The notes below the pieces were generated by a model. That model was not told where the DNA came from and ran no database searches. It saw nothing but the letters and a program-made list of their open reading frames with translations. DNA of 64,000 bases from Janthinobacterium fluminis (GTDB lineage Bacteria; Pseudomonadota; Gammaproteobacteria; Burkholderiales; Burkholderiaceae_D): NCBI RefSeq assembly GCF_028595325.1, contig NZ_JAQQXR010000003.1:372001-436000 (forward strand). The letters run 5' to 3'. Positions 24,072 to 33,208 of this stretch are shown here, in pieces; positions within the stretch are counted from its first letter, which is position 1, and every line of letters starts with the position of its first letter. Position numbers and translations under genes: made by a program.

Positions 24072-24171
24072 GACGAGTATGACGGGCACATGACATGCGC
24101 GCATCGCGTATACTCTGTGCCGTGCTGTTTGAAACGATTTCGGGCGCTATCCGCCCGTCAAGGAGAAGATT

Positions 24172-24402
24172 ATGGGTTCATTGAGTATTTGGCATTGGCT
24201 GATTGTGCTGGTGGTGGTGATGCTGGTGTTCGGCACGAAGAAAATCGGTAACATCGGCGGCGACATCGGCAAGGCCGTCAAGGGCTTCAAGGATGGCGTG
24301 CGCGGCGAGGAAGAGAAGCCGGCGCAAAGCGTCGCGCAGTCCCAGCTTGGCGGCGAGAAGAGCGCGATCGACATCGACGCGAAAGAGAAAAGCAAGCTCT
24401 GA
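24172..24402 (+). CDS. tatA: Twin-arginine translocase TatA
   Basis: The 76-residue protein has the short N-terminal membrane helix ([18 protein letters not shown]) followed by the [21 protein letters not shown] amphipathic helix and a charged tail. TatA oligomers form the conduit for folded proteins. An AAGGAGA ribosome site lies 7 nt upstream. Confidence 0.96.
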   Translation: MGSLSIWHWLIVLVVVMLVFGTKKIGNIGGDIGKAVKGFKDGVRGEEEKPAQSVAQSQLGGEKSAIDIDAKEKSKL

Positions 24403-24451
24403 TGCGCTGGCCGGGGCGGTCCGCCCCGGCCGGTTCAGACTTGCCTAAGCT

Positions 24452-24931
24452 ATGATCGATCTCGGTCTCTCTAAACTCGCCATCATCGGCGTCGTCGCGC
24501 TGGTCGTCATCGGTCCGGAAAAGCTGCCGAAGGTGGCGCGCATGGCCGGCTCGCTGTACGGCCGCGCCCAGCGTTACCTGAACAGCGTCAAGGCCGAGGT
24601 CAGCCGCGAGATTGAACTCGACGAGCTGAAGAACCTGCAGAAGGAAGTGCAGGACGCCGCCCACACGTTCAAGGACGACGTCGAAAACAGCATCGCGCAA
24701 AACCTCGCCGACGTCGACAATGCCTGGCGCGACGACGTGCCGCTGCCGCTGGCGACGACGGACGACCTGGCGCGCAAGGCGCGCGAGTTCCGCCGCAAGA
24801 AGCTGGTGCGCAGCTCGGCCATTCCAGCCTGGTACAAACAGCGCAACGGCGGCAAGATGCACGTGCTGTCCGGCGCGGCGCGGGTCGCGAAATTCCGCCC
24901 CGGCGGCAAATCCCAGGGATCGTTTTACTAA
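24452..24931 (+). CDS. tatB: Twin-arginine translocase TatB
   Basis: The 159-residue protein has the TatB-type N-terminus MIDLGLSKLAIIGVVALVVIGPEKLPKVARMAG and a long charged amphipathic/coiled region. TatB works with TatC in recognising twin-arginine signals. Its stop codon directly abuts the tatC ATG. Confidence 0.95.
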   Translation: MIDLGLSKLAIIGVVALVVIGPEKLPKVARMAGSLYGRAQRYLNSVKAEVSREIELDELKNLQKEVQDAAHTFKDDVENSIAQNLADVDNAWRDDVPLPLATTDDLARKAREFRRKKLVRSSAIPAWYKQRNGGKMHVLSGAARVAKFRPGGKSQGSFY

Positions 24932-25687
24932 ATGACAAGCAAAACCCCGGTTGAAGAAACCTTTGTATCCCACCTGATCGAATTGCGCGACCGTTTGGTC
25001 AAGGCCTCGATCGGCATCGCGCTGGTGTGCGCGGCGCTGATGTTCTGGCCGGGGCCGTCGCACATCTACGACTTCATCGCCCAGCCGATGATCGCGGCGC
25101 TGCCGGCCGGCTCGAAAATGATCGCCACCGGCGTCATCTCGCCCTTCCTCGTGCCGATGAAGGTGACGCTGGTGGTCGCCTTCATCCTGTCGCTGCCGTG
25201 GGTGCTGTACCAGTTGTGGGCCTTCATCGCGCCCGGCCTGTACACGCATGAAAAGCGCCTGATCGCGCCGCTGGTGATTTCCTCGTCGCTGCTGTTCATG
25301 GCGGGCGTGGCGTTCTGCTATTTCTTCGTCTTTGGCCGCGTCTTCAGCTTCATCAGCGAATTTTCGCCGACCTCGATTGCCGTCACGCCGGACATCGAGA
25401 ACTACCTCGACTTCGTCATGTCGATGTGCCTGGCCTTCGGCGCCACGTTCGAGGTGCCCGTCGTCGTCGTCATCCTGGTGCGCATGGGGCTGGTCAGCGT
25501 CAACAAGCTCAAGGAAGTGCGCCCCTACGTCATCGTCGGCGCCTTCGTCATCGCCGCCATCGTCACGCCGCCGGACGTGGTCAGCCAGTTCTCGCTGGCC
25601 ATCCCGATGTGCCTGTTGTTCGAGCTGGGGCTGCTGGTGGCGCCCGTCTTCGTCAAGGTCACGCAGGCGCCCGAAGAGTTGTCCTGA
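24932..25687 (+). CDS. tatC: Twin-arginine translocase TatC
   Basis: The 251-residue protein has six membrane helices and the conserved N-terminal HLIELRDRLVKA. Further TatC landmarks are YQLWAFIAPGLYTHEKR, FGATFEVPVVVVILVRMGLV and IVTPPDVVSQ. It is the signal-peptide receptor of the Tat system and the last gene of the + strand block. The converging gene on the other strand ends 45 bp later. Confidence 0.97.
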   Translation: MTSKTPVEETFVSHLIELRDRLVKASIGIALVCAALMFWPGPSHIYDFIAQPMIAALPAGSKMIATGVISPFLVPMKVTLVVAFILSLPWVLYQLWAFIAPGLYTHEKRLIAPLVISSSLLFMAGVAFCYFFVFGRVFSFISEFSPTSIAVTPDIENYLDFVMSMCLAFGATFEVPVVVVILVRMGLVSVNKLKEVRPYVIVGAFVIAAIVTPPDVVSQFSLAIPMCLLFELGLLVAPVFVKVTQAPEELS

Positions 25688-25732
25688 GACGGGTGGCGCA
25701 AAGCGGCGGCCGGGGCTGGCGGCGTGCGCACC

Positions 25733-26275
25733 TCAAGTCTGGATCAGTTTGACAAATGTGCCTATGGATAGGACGATGAGCGTGCCCATCATCCACTGAA
25801 TGAGCTGGAACTTGCTGTTGATTTTTTGTTCAAGCGCATTGAACTTTGTCTCCAGCATCTCGAACTTTGTCTCCAGCATATTGAACTTTGCCTCCAGCAT
25901 ATTGAACTTGCTGTCGAATTTTTGTTCAAGCGCAATGAACTTGCCGTCGAATTTTTGTTCCAGTGCAATGAACTTGCTATCGAATTTCTGTTCCAGCGCG
26001 CTGAATTTACTGTCGAATTTTTGTTCCAGCGCCTTAAATTTGATATCCCATTTCTGCTCAAGCGCCTCGAACCTGGCGTCGATGTTTATTGCAAGCGCAT
26101 CAAGCTTGGCAAAAACTCTATTTTCGACCGCCTGCAGCTCGCCGTGCACGACAATGGATTTGCCGAGGACTTCGCCGAGCGCCGACGCGTGCGCCTCGGC
26201 CTGCGCCGTGGGCACCCCGGCGTTTTCCAGTTTCTTCGCGTAGTCGAGGGTGTCGAATTGGATAGGCATTTTCAT
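25733..26275 (-). CDS. Repeat coiled-coil protein with C-terminal anchor (DUF1640-like)
   Basis: The 180-residue protein begins with a DUF1640-like segment (FDTLDYAKKLENAGVPTAQAEAHASAL). Residues 67-121 are five consecutive 11-residue units of the form SKFxALEQKFD. Residues 125-152 are four 7-residue units of the form xMLExKF. A hydrophobic helix near the C-terminus (GTLIVLSIGTFVKL) should anchor it in a membrane. The pattern predicts a long coiled coil changing from hendecad to heptad periodicity. Related short proteins occur widely in proteobacteria with no settled function. Its own GGAG-type site precedes two possible ATGs 6 nt apart; gene length could vary by repeat gain or loss in frame. 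Confidence 0.85.
   Translation of the reverse strand: MKMPIQFDTLDYAKKLENAGVPTAQAEAHASALGEVLGKSIVVHGELQAVENRVFAKLDALAINIDARFEALEQKWDIKFKALEQKFDSKFSALEQKFDSKFIALEQKFDGKFIALEQKFDSKFNMLEAKFNMLETKFEMLETKFNALEQKINSKFQLIQWMMGTLIVLSIGTFVKLIQT
25820..26077 (-). repeat. In-frame 33-bp and 21-bp tandem repeats
   Basis: 25913-26077 holds five tandem 33-bp units encoding the 11-residue repeat, and 25820-25903 holds four 21-bp units encoding the 7-residue repeat. The DNA copies are closely similar (recurring GAATTTTTGTTCCAGCGC on the + strand), suggesting recent slippage or duplication. Confidence 0.85.
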
Positions 26276-26444
26276 CTCCGCTCCCTGCCATCAGCTTAGC
26301 AGACAAACCGGGGAATTCCAGCTTGTCCCGCGCGCAAAACGCCGCCACACAAGCATGCTACAAGACGGCCGACGGCCCCGGTTGAGGTGCGACAAGCGGA
26401 GGTAAACAAGCGCCGGGCGCGGCGGTGGCGCCCGGCGCCGCCTG

Positions 26445-28328
26445 TTATTGCATCAGCTCTTTGATGACGCGCACGGGCGCGCTGCCGTAGCTGAGGAATT
26501 GCTCGTGGAAGTCCTTCAGCACGAATTTACTGCCCAGCGCCTGCTTGCGCTGTTCGCGCAATTCCATGATTTCGCTGTAGCCGCTGAAGTAGCTGGTCAG
26601 TTGCACCGAGGTCAGCTGCACGCGCCGCCATTTTTCCGACGCCTCGCGCGGCGTCTGGAAGGCCTGTTTCGTCAGCAGGTCGATGGCCTCCTCCTTCTTC
26701 ATGCCGAGCACGTGGACGCTATAGTCGAGGATGGTGTTGGTGACGCTGCGCAAATTCCACTTGGAATACATCAGCCACATTTCCGGCGCGTTGTCGCCAT
26801 AGCCCGATTCCAGCATCATCCGCTCGCCGTACACGGCCCAGCCCTCGATCATCGCGCCGTTGCCGAAGATGGACTTGACGATGGACGGCGATTTGTTGGC
26901 GTAGACCAGTTGCGTGTAGTGGCCGGGAATCGCTTCGTGGATGTTCAGGATCTGCAAAATCCAGTGGTTGTATTCGCGCAGATTGCTTTCCGCCTGTTCC
27001 GCCGTTTCGCTGTCGAGCGGCGTCACGTTGTAGTAGGTGCGGTCCTGCGGACGGTAGGGGCCGGGCGCCTCGATGCTGGCGCCGGCGACGCCGCGCTGGT
27101 ACAGCGGCGTCTCGCGCACGACCAGCGGTTTTTTCGGGTCCATCGTCAGCAGGTTGTGGCTGCTGACCCAGTCTTGCAGCAGCGGAATCTGGCGGCGGAT
27201 TTCCGGGAAGAAGTCGGCGCGCGCCACGTGCTTGCTCGACAGCTTGTCGATCACCATGCCGATCTTCTGGTTGCGGTCGGACGGCTTGGCGGCCTCGCCC
27301 ATGGTCTTGGCCCACAGCTCGTCGGACAGCTTGTCCATGTTCTGCAGCAGTTGCTCGCGGGCCGACAGGGCCTTCTGGTAGGTCTGCTCGGCGCTGCTGC
27401 CGGACTGGATGTCATAGCCGAATTTCTGCTCGTACAGTTCCTTGCCGATGCGGAAAGGCCGGGCGCCGCCCTGCTCCATCGACTTGTCCAGCTCGCCCAA
27501 CCAGGCCGCGTAGCCGTTCACGGCCGTGCGGGCGGCGGCGATGCGCTGGGTGTAGAGCTGCTTCTCGGCCGGGGTCAGGATGGACGCCTGGGCCGCGCGG
27601 TCGAGGTCGCCCAGCACGGTCAGCACGCCAGCGCTTTGCGCCACCGCCAGTTGGGTGTGCTCGCGGGTCGGCGTGGCGATGCTCTCGCGCGCCGCCGCGT
27701 AGTATTGCGGCACGCCGGCGATGCGCTTGAGCAGGGTGCGCAGGCGCTGCGGCTGGGCCGCGTATTCCGTGTTGAGGATGAAGTCGAGCGAACCGGCGAT
27801 GTTGTAGTTGGCCGGGTTCCATTCGAATTCGCGGAAGGTGGTCAGATACCAGCGGTCGGCGTTCAGCTTGTTGCTGAGCAGGGCCAGGTCGGTGCGCTGC
27901 TTGTCGGACAATTGGCGCGCGTCGATCTTGCCGAAGCGGGCCAGCCAGTCGTCGATGAAGGCCAGTTGTTTGGCGCGGCCGGCCTGGTCGGGGATGCTCA
28001 GCGTGGCAGCGTTGTCGTATTTGCCGGCGGCGATAGCGCTTTCCGGGTCGATGCGCCACAGCGCCGTCAGGAACTGGCCGCTGAGCGTGTCCATGGCCTT
28101 GTCCTGGCGCCGCTCGGACACGGCCGGCTTGGCCGCCGGCGCGGCGGCGGCCGCCACGGCCGGCCCTTGCGCGGCCTTGGGCGCCGCGGCGCCTTTTTTC
28201 TTCGCGGTCTTGCCGGCCTTGGCCGTGCTGGCCGCCTTGCCGTGTTTCTGGGTTTTCTTGGCGGCGCCGGCCGGGGCCAGCGCGAACGCCATCAACAGGG
28301 CGCCCAGAGCAATTTTTGTTTTCATCAT
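26445..28328 (-). CDS. Secreted DUF885 metallopeptidase-like protein
   Basis: The 627-residue protein has a signal peptide (MMKTKIALGALLMAFALAPAGA). A Lys/Ala-rich low-complexity linker to about residue 75 follows, then a DUF885 domain. The zinc-site-like HEAIPGHYTQ lies near residue 465, followed by EGWAVYGERMMLESGYG, as in other DUF885 proteins that resemble zincin peptidases. The natural substrate is unknown. It is probably periplasmic. It is on the - strand behind the PH-like gene with a 121-bp gap, so it may have its own promoter. Confidence 0.88.
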   Translation of the reverse strand: MMKTKIALGALLMAFALAPAGAAKKTQKHGKAASTAKAGKTAKKKGAAAPKAAQGPAVAAAAAPAAKPAVSERRQDKAMDTLSGQFLTALWRIDPESAIAAGKYDNAATLSIPDQAGRAKQLAFIDDWLARFGKIDARQLSDKQRTDLALLSNKLNADRWYLTTFREFEWNPANYNIAGSLDFILNTEYAAQPQRLRTLLKRIAGVPQYYAAARESIATPTREHTQLAVAQSAGVLTVLGDLDRAAQASILTPAEKQLYTQRIAAARTAVNGYAAWLGELDKSMEQGGARPFRIGKELYEQKFGYDIQSGSSAEQTYQKALSAREQLLQNMDKLSDELWAKTMGEAAKPSDRNQKIGMVIDKLSSKHVARADFFPEIRRQIPLLQDWVSSHNLLTMDPKKPLVVRETPLYQRGVAGASIEAPGPYRPQDRTYYNVTPLDSETAEQAESNLREYNHWILQILNIHEAIPGHYTQLVYANKSPSIVKSIFGNGAMIEGWAVYGERMMLESGYGDNAPEMWLMYSKWNLRSVTNTILDYSVHVLGMKKEEAIDLLTKQAFQTPREASEKWRRVQLTSVQLTSYFSGYSEIMELREQRKQALGSKFVLKDFHEQFLSYGSAPVRVIKELMQ

Positions 28329-28449
28329 CGTGACTAGTCTCTTGAATAAGTTGCAATAACGGGACGACGAGGTGGCCTGTCCGATCGCAGCGCCCCTTGA
28401 CGAGGCCGCAAGATTATCATCAATCGGCCGCGCCGGCGCGGCTGTTACG

Positions 28450-28959
28450 CTAGCTGACGGTGCCCTTGCGTATCAGTTCCTGCTGGCGGGCGTTGACGGC
28501 GATGGCGACGTCCTTGCCGCGCGCCATGCTGGTGAGCGTGATTTCGCTGGCTTTCGTGAAGCGGTGGCCGATGCGTATCGTGTAGGACCGGCACATCCAG
28601 CTGAGGAAGCCCGGCTCGAACGTCGCCTCGTCCATGTCGCGCCATTTGACGCCGGCCACGCCCCTGCTCCACGGCAGGATGCCGGAGCTGAGCCAGACGC
28701 CGACGTCGTCGTAGTACAGGCGGTAGCTGCGGATCAGCAGCACGCGGTAGGCCAGCGGCAGCGCCGCCAGCGCCAGCACGCCGGCCGCCAGCGGGTGGAA
28801 CTGGAACGCCAGCGGCAGCAGGCCGGCCAGCAGCAGCGCGGCGGCGGCCGTGCCGGCGTAGGCGGTCCAGGCCTTGCCGCACAGCGGCGTGGCGGATGGG
28901 CTGATGGCGGTGGCGTTGTCTTCTTCCATGGCGTTTTTCCAGTTGTGCGCAGCGCTCAT
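28450..28959 (-). CDS. PH-domain-like membrane protein
   Basis: The 169-residue protein has two adjacent hydrophobic helices (about residues 30-75) followed by a beta-rich segment (RLYYDDVGVWLSSGILPW, KWRDMDEATFEPGFLSW, IRIGHRFTKASEITLTS) resembling bacterial PH-like domains. The function is unknown. It lies 31 bp after the SNF2 helicase gene and is likely co-transcribed with it. A shorter start at the second methionine (28929) is possible. Confidence 0.7.
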   Translation of the reverse strand: MSAAHNWKNAMEEDNATAISPSATPLCGKAWTAYAGTAAAALLLAGLLPLAFQFHPLAAGVLALAALPLAYRVLLIRSYRLYYDDVGVWLSSGILPWSRGVAGVKWRDMDEATFEPGFLSWMCRSYTIRIGHRFTKASEITLTSMARGKDVAIAVNARQQELIRKGTVS

Positions 28960-28990
28960 GATGGCATGGATCGCCGCGCCGCTGTGTTAA

Positions 28991-31900
28991 TCACGGTTGC
29001 AAGCCTTCCTGCAGCATGCCCAGCATGTCGGCGGCCGACATGCGCGCCGCCGCGTCGCTGCCCTCGAGCAGGCTGTCGGCCAGGTCGCGCTTGTGCTGGT
29101 GCAGTGCGACGATGCTTTCCTCTATCGTGTGGCGGGCCACGAGGCGGTAGATGGTCACCGGGCGCAGCTGGCCCATGCGGTGGGCCCGGTCCGAGGCCTG
29201 GTCTTCGACGGCCGGGTTCCACCACGGGTCCATGTGGATCACATAGTCGGCGGCCGTCAGGTTGATGCCCATGCCGCCCGCCTTCAGGCTGATCAGGAAG
29301 ACCTCGCCGTCGCCGGCCTGGAAGGCGTCGACGCGCACCTTGCGCTCCTGCATGGGGGTGGCGCCGTCCAGGTACTGGTAGCGCACGCCGTGCGCGTCGA
29401 GGTGGCGGCGGATCAGGCTCAGGTGGTCGACGAACTGGCTGAAGACGAGCACCTTGTGGCGGTTTTCCAGCAGGCCCGAGAGCAGTTCGGCAAAGGCCGC
29501 CAGCTTGCTGCTGGCCAGGCCCAGCTCCGGCGCCACCAGATGCGGGTTGCAGCAGGCGCGCCGCAGTTTCATGATCTCGGCGAGGATCTGGATCGCCTTC
29601 TTCGCCGCCGGCCCCTCGACCATCGCCAGCTTTTCCAGCGCGGCGCGGCGCAGCGACTCGTACAGCGCCGTTTCCTGCGGCGACAGCTCGACCTGCATGA
29701 CGATTTCCGTGCGCGGCGGCAGCTCGGCCAGCACCTGCGCCTTGGTGCGGCGCAGGATGAAGGGCTGGATCAGGCGGCGCAGGCGCAGCCGCGCGCCGGC
29801 CTCGGCGCGCTTGTCCTGGGCCCGCTCGATGGGGCCGGCGAAGCGCAGGTTGAACTGGTCGAGGGTGCCGAGCAGGCCGGGGTTGATGAAGCGGAACAGG
29901 TTCCACAGCTCGCCCAGGTGGTTTTCCAGCGGCGTGCCGGTGGCCACCATGCGGAAGTCGGCCTGCAGCGCCATCACGGCCTGCGAGCGCTTGGTGGCGC
30001 CGTTTTTGATGGCCTGCGCCTCGTCGAGCACGACGGTGTGCCATTGGACGTCGGCGAACAGCTGCGCCTCCTGCTGCAGCAGGCCGTAGCTGGCGACGAC
30101 GAGGTCGAAGGCTTGCGCGCCGGCCAGCGTCTCTTTGCGGTCGCCGGCGCCGAACAGTTTCAGGTTCAGGGTCGGGGCGAAGCGGGCCGCCTCGCTGAGC
30201 CAGTTCATGCACACCGAGGTGGGCGCGATCACCAGCGTCGGGCCGTGCGGCGCGCGCGCCAGGATCAGCGCCAGCGCCTGCAGCGTCTTGCCCAGGCCCA
30301 TGTCGTCGGCCAGGCAGGCGCCGACGCCCCAGTGGGCCAGCCGCGCCAGCCACTCGAAGCCGGCCAGCTGGTAGTCGCGCAGCTCGGCTTGCAGGGTGCT
30401 CGGCAGTTGCGGCACGAAGTCGCTCTGGGCGCGCAGCCGCGCCATGTGCTCTTTCCAGCGCTTGTCGGACTTGACGCCGCCGGCGTCGCTGGCCAGCTCC
30501 TCCAGCGCGAACGAGGCCAGCGGGTGCACGCGCACGCCGTCGCCGTGTTCCTGGCCGTAGGCGGCCAGCTCGGCGAGGCGCCGGTGCAGCTCGTCGCTGA
30601 GGGCGAGGAACTGGTTGTCGCCCAGCGCGATGAAGCGGCCCTGATTGTTTCGCATCAGTTCCAGCAGCGCGCGCAGGTCCAGCACCTGGTCCTCGTCGAC
30701 CTGCAGCTCGCCGCTGGCGGCGAACCAGTCGCGCTCGCTCTTGATGGCCAGGCGGAATTGCTGGCTGTCGATGCGCTTGCTGACGCGGAAGGATTCGCCC
30801 TCGGGCCAGGCCAGCACGATGCTGTCGGGGTCCAGCTCTTGCAGCTCGACCAGCAATTGCAGGCAGGTGGCCGGCTGGCCCAGCAGCCATTCGCCGTGCT
30901 CCTCCCCGGCCGCCTCCAGCGCCAGGCATTTGCCGACCAGCTGGCGCTGTGCCTCGCGCTCGCCGTTCAAGTCGCGGCGCGCCTGCACCGGCTTGCCGGC
31001 GACGTCGGCGAAGACGCTTTCGGCGCCGCTGCCGGGCGCGTAGTAGGCGCCGCCCCCGCTCAGGGGGCGCACCAGGATCTGCATCTTCAAGCCTTGCTGG
31101 TAGGGCAGCAAATGCACGTGCAGGCGGGCGTCGGCGTCGATCTGCTCGGCGTGGGCGGCGCCGCCGATGTCCGATTGCACGGTGACCAGCGAGGAAATCG
31201 CGCCGATCGCCTGCAGCACCTGCTTTTCCGCGTGCAGCGGCACGGCCAGGCCGGCGCCGACGATGGCGCCGATGCGCCGGTGCTCGTCGAGGATCTGGAT
31301 GACGCGCAGCCGCGTCGGGGTTTCCTTGGCGACGACGACGTTGCTGCCGTGGCCGGGAAGCGCCGGCTGCAGCGTCATCCACAACTGGCCGCCGTTGGCC
31401 TTGATCAGCAGTTCCGGCTCGCCGGCCAGCAATTCGACGCGCGTCTCGGGCGCGTCCAGCCAGAACAGCAGCGGGTGGCCGATCAGCGCGACGGCCGCCG
31501 CGTCGCGCTCGATTTCATAGCGCGGCGACGACGAGTAGTATTGCTGGAACGGCGCCACGGAGGCGGCCGCGCGCACGTCCTGCGGCGTCAGGAAGTCGAT
31601 CGTGGCGGCTTCCTCGAACAAGCGCTTCATGCCCATTGCCCGGCCCTTGCTCCAGGCGCCGCGGGCGTCGCGCTTCTGCTCGCGCGGCTCCAGCTCGGTG
31701 ATGCCGTAGCGGGCATCGTGGCCGACCAGCCAGACCAGCCGCGAATTCTTGCCGTCGGCGACGGCGGGGGCGGCCCCCTGCTGCAGGTTGATCAGCGCCG
31801 TCAGCTGGCGCTGCCACGCTTCCTGGCGCTCGAACCACGGCGCCAGGTCGACGAAGCCGTATTGCTTGCGCAGCGAGACGGCGTAGTCTTCCGCCGCCGC

Positions 31901-33160
31901 GTCGCCCATCTGGCCCAGCAGGCCGGCGGCCTGGGCCGCGATGAAGTAAAAGCCGGCGGCGCCGGCCTGGCGCACCAGTTCCTGCAACTGCGGCTTGCGC
32001 TCGGCCAGTTGCGGCAGCGCCAGCCAGTAGTACAGCAGGGCCTGGAACATCTGCGCCTGCAAGCCCGTCTCCCAGTTGCGCGAGGGGATCACGTCGGCTT
32101 GCAGGGTGCCGGCGCGGATTTGCCGCAGCATGCTCAGTTGCTGGTAGACGATACTGTCGGGGTTGTGCTGGGCCCGCAGCGCCTGGTCGAGGTAGGTTTC
32201 GGCGGCGCGCAGCAGCTTCGGGTCGTCGCTGCGCAGCAGGGCCAGCACGTACAAATGGCCGCTGATGCCGGCGAAGCACAGCTTGCGCTTGCCCGTCTCG
32301 CGGCGCAGCAGCTTCAGCGCCTCGTCGTAGCCGGCGATGGCGCCGTCCCGGTCGCCGCGCAATTGCGCGGCGGCGCTGCGGAAGCAGTGCGCCAGGCCGC
32401 CCTGGGCCGATGCCAGCAGCGCGTCGGCCTGTTCCAGCCGGCCGCTGACGATGGCGTGTTCGGCCAGCGCCATGACGAGCGTGCCGGCGACGTCGGCGCG
32501 GGCCGCGAGGCGGCGCTGCACGTGCTCGAGGCAGTATTGCTGCAGCGTGGGCGCCATGTCCGGCTCGCGCTGGGTGTTGCCCAGCAAGACGGCGAGGATG
32601 TCGTCCTGCAGTTGCGGGTGGATGCGCGCCAGCAGCTCCGGCTCGAACGGGCGGGCGCAGACTTCGATCAGGGGGGGCAACTGGGCCGCCTCGTAGCAGG
32701 CCGCGCAGGCGCTCAGGATGGGCAGCACCTGTTGCGGCGCCTGGCCGCGCAGCAGCGCGATGCGCAGGCGCGCGACGCCCTGGCGGTAGCTGCGCAGTTC
32801 GACGAAGCCGTCCCAGTTGCGCCGCACCGGGCTGATGGCTTCGATGGCCTCGCACAGGTCGTTGAAGCGGCAGGCGTCGATGGCGGCGCGCATCGCCGGC
32901 CAGCGCAGTTTCGAGCCGATGCTGAAGCCGCGCCCGACCGCCTCGCTGGCCATCGCCAGCCGCACCAGCCTTTGCAGGGCCTCCAGCACGGTGGCCAGGC
33001 GGAAGTGGCTGCCGTCCGCCTCGTTGATGTGGGCGCGCTGCAAATGCTCGTACACCGCGTGCTTGCCGAGGGGCTCGCCGACGATGGCCAGCAGGGCCAT
33101 GATCATTTTTTCGTGTTCGTCGAGCGCGTCAAATTCGGCAAGCAATTGCGGGTCTGTCAT
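28991..33160 (-). CDS. Large SNF2-family helicase
   Basis: The 1389-residue protein has a C-terminal SNF2 ATPase. Helicase motif I is DDMGLGKT with the lysine at 958, motif Ia is IAPTSVCMNW, motif II is DEAQ (near 1047), and motif III is VATGTPLENH. The second RecA lobe contains VFSQFVDHLSLI, LKAGGMGINLTAA and QASDRAHRMGQ. The ~900 residues before it include a stretch that looks like alpha-helical TPR-type repeats (about 200-330) and an unassigned beta-rich region. No nuclease or restriction domain is visible, so this is a DNA translocase of unknown role. It lies 48 bp after the S9 peptidase gene on the same strand. Confidence 0.9.
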   Translation of the reverse strand: MTDPQLLAEFDALDEHEKMIMALLAIVGEPLGKHAVYEHLQRAHINEADGSHFRLATVLEALQRLVRLAMASEAVGRGFSIGSKLRWPAMRAAIDACRFNDLCEAIEAISPVRRNWDGFVELRSYRQGVARLRIALLRGQAPQQVLPILSACAACYEAAQLPPLIEVCARPFEPELLARIHPQLQDDILAVLLGNTQREPDMAPTLQQYCLEHVQRRLAARADVAGTLVMALAEHAIVSGRLEQADALLASAQGGLAHCFRSAAAQLRGDRDGAIAGYDEALKLLRRETGKRKLCFAGISGHLYVLALLRSDDPKLLRAAETYLDQALRAQHNPDSIVYQQLSMLRQIRAGTLQADVIPSRNWETGLQAQMFQALLYYWLALPQLAERKPQLQELVRQAGAAGFYFIAAQAAGLLGQMGDAAAEDYAVSLRKQYGFVDLAPWFERQEAWQRQLTALINLQQGAAPAVADGKNSRLVWLVGHDARYGITELEPREQKRDARGAWSKGRAMGMKRLFEEAATIDFLTPQDVRAAASVAPFQQYYSSSPRYEIERDAAAVALIGHPLLFWLDAPETRVELLAGEPELLIKANGGQLWMTLQPALPGHGSNVVVAKETPTRLRVIQILDEHRRIGAIVGAGLAVPLHAEKQVLQAIGAISSLVTVQSDIGGAAHAEQIDADARLHVHLLPYQQGLKMQILVRPLSGGGAYYAPGSGAESVFADVAGKPVQARRDLNGEREAQRQLVGKCLALEAAGEEHGEWLLGQPATCLQLLVELQELDPDSIVLAWPEGESFRVSKRIDSQQFRLAIKSERDWFAASGELQVDEDQVLDLRALLELMRNNQGRFIALGDNQFLALSDELHRRLAELAAYGQEHGDGVRVHPLASFALEELASDAGGVKSDKRWKEHMARLRAQSDFVPQLPSTLQAELRDYQLAGFEWLARLAHWGVGACLADDMGLGKTLQALALILARAPHGPTLVIAPTSVCMNWLSEAARFAPTLNLKLFGAGDRKETLAGAQAFDLVVASYGLLQQEAQLFADVQWHTVVLDEAQAIKNGATKRSQAVMALQADFRMVATGTPLENHLGELWNLFRFINPGLLGTLDQFNLRFAGPIERAQDKRAEAGARLRLRRLIQPFILRRTKAQVLAELPPRTEIVMQVELSPQETALYESLRRAALEKLAMVEGPAAKKAIQILAEIMKLRRACCNPHLVAPELGLASSKLAAFAELLSGLLENRHKVLVFSQFVDHLSLIRRHLDAHGVRYQYLDGATPMQERKVRVDAFQAGDGEVFLISLKAGGMGINLTAADYVIHMDPWWNPAVEDQASDRAHRMGQLRPVTIYRLVARHTIEESIVALHQHKRDLADSLLEGSDAAARMSAADMLGMLQEGLQP

Positions 33161-33208
33161 GCAGTTTCCATCTGTCTCGGCGGCGCCGCGGCGGCGCCGG
33201 CCTGTGGT

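Noticed and set aside
24090..24114. Promoter for tatA from TATACT at 24109-24114
   Set aside because: The nearest -35-like hexamer (ATGACA) is only 13 bp away, too close for a normal promoter.
25820..26077. Possible CRISPR array because of regular ~33-bp repeats
   Set aside because: The repeats are contiguous with no spacers and encode an in-frame coiled coil.
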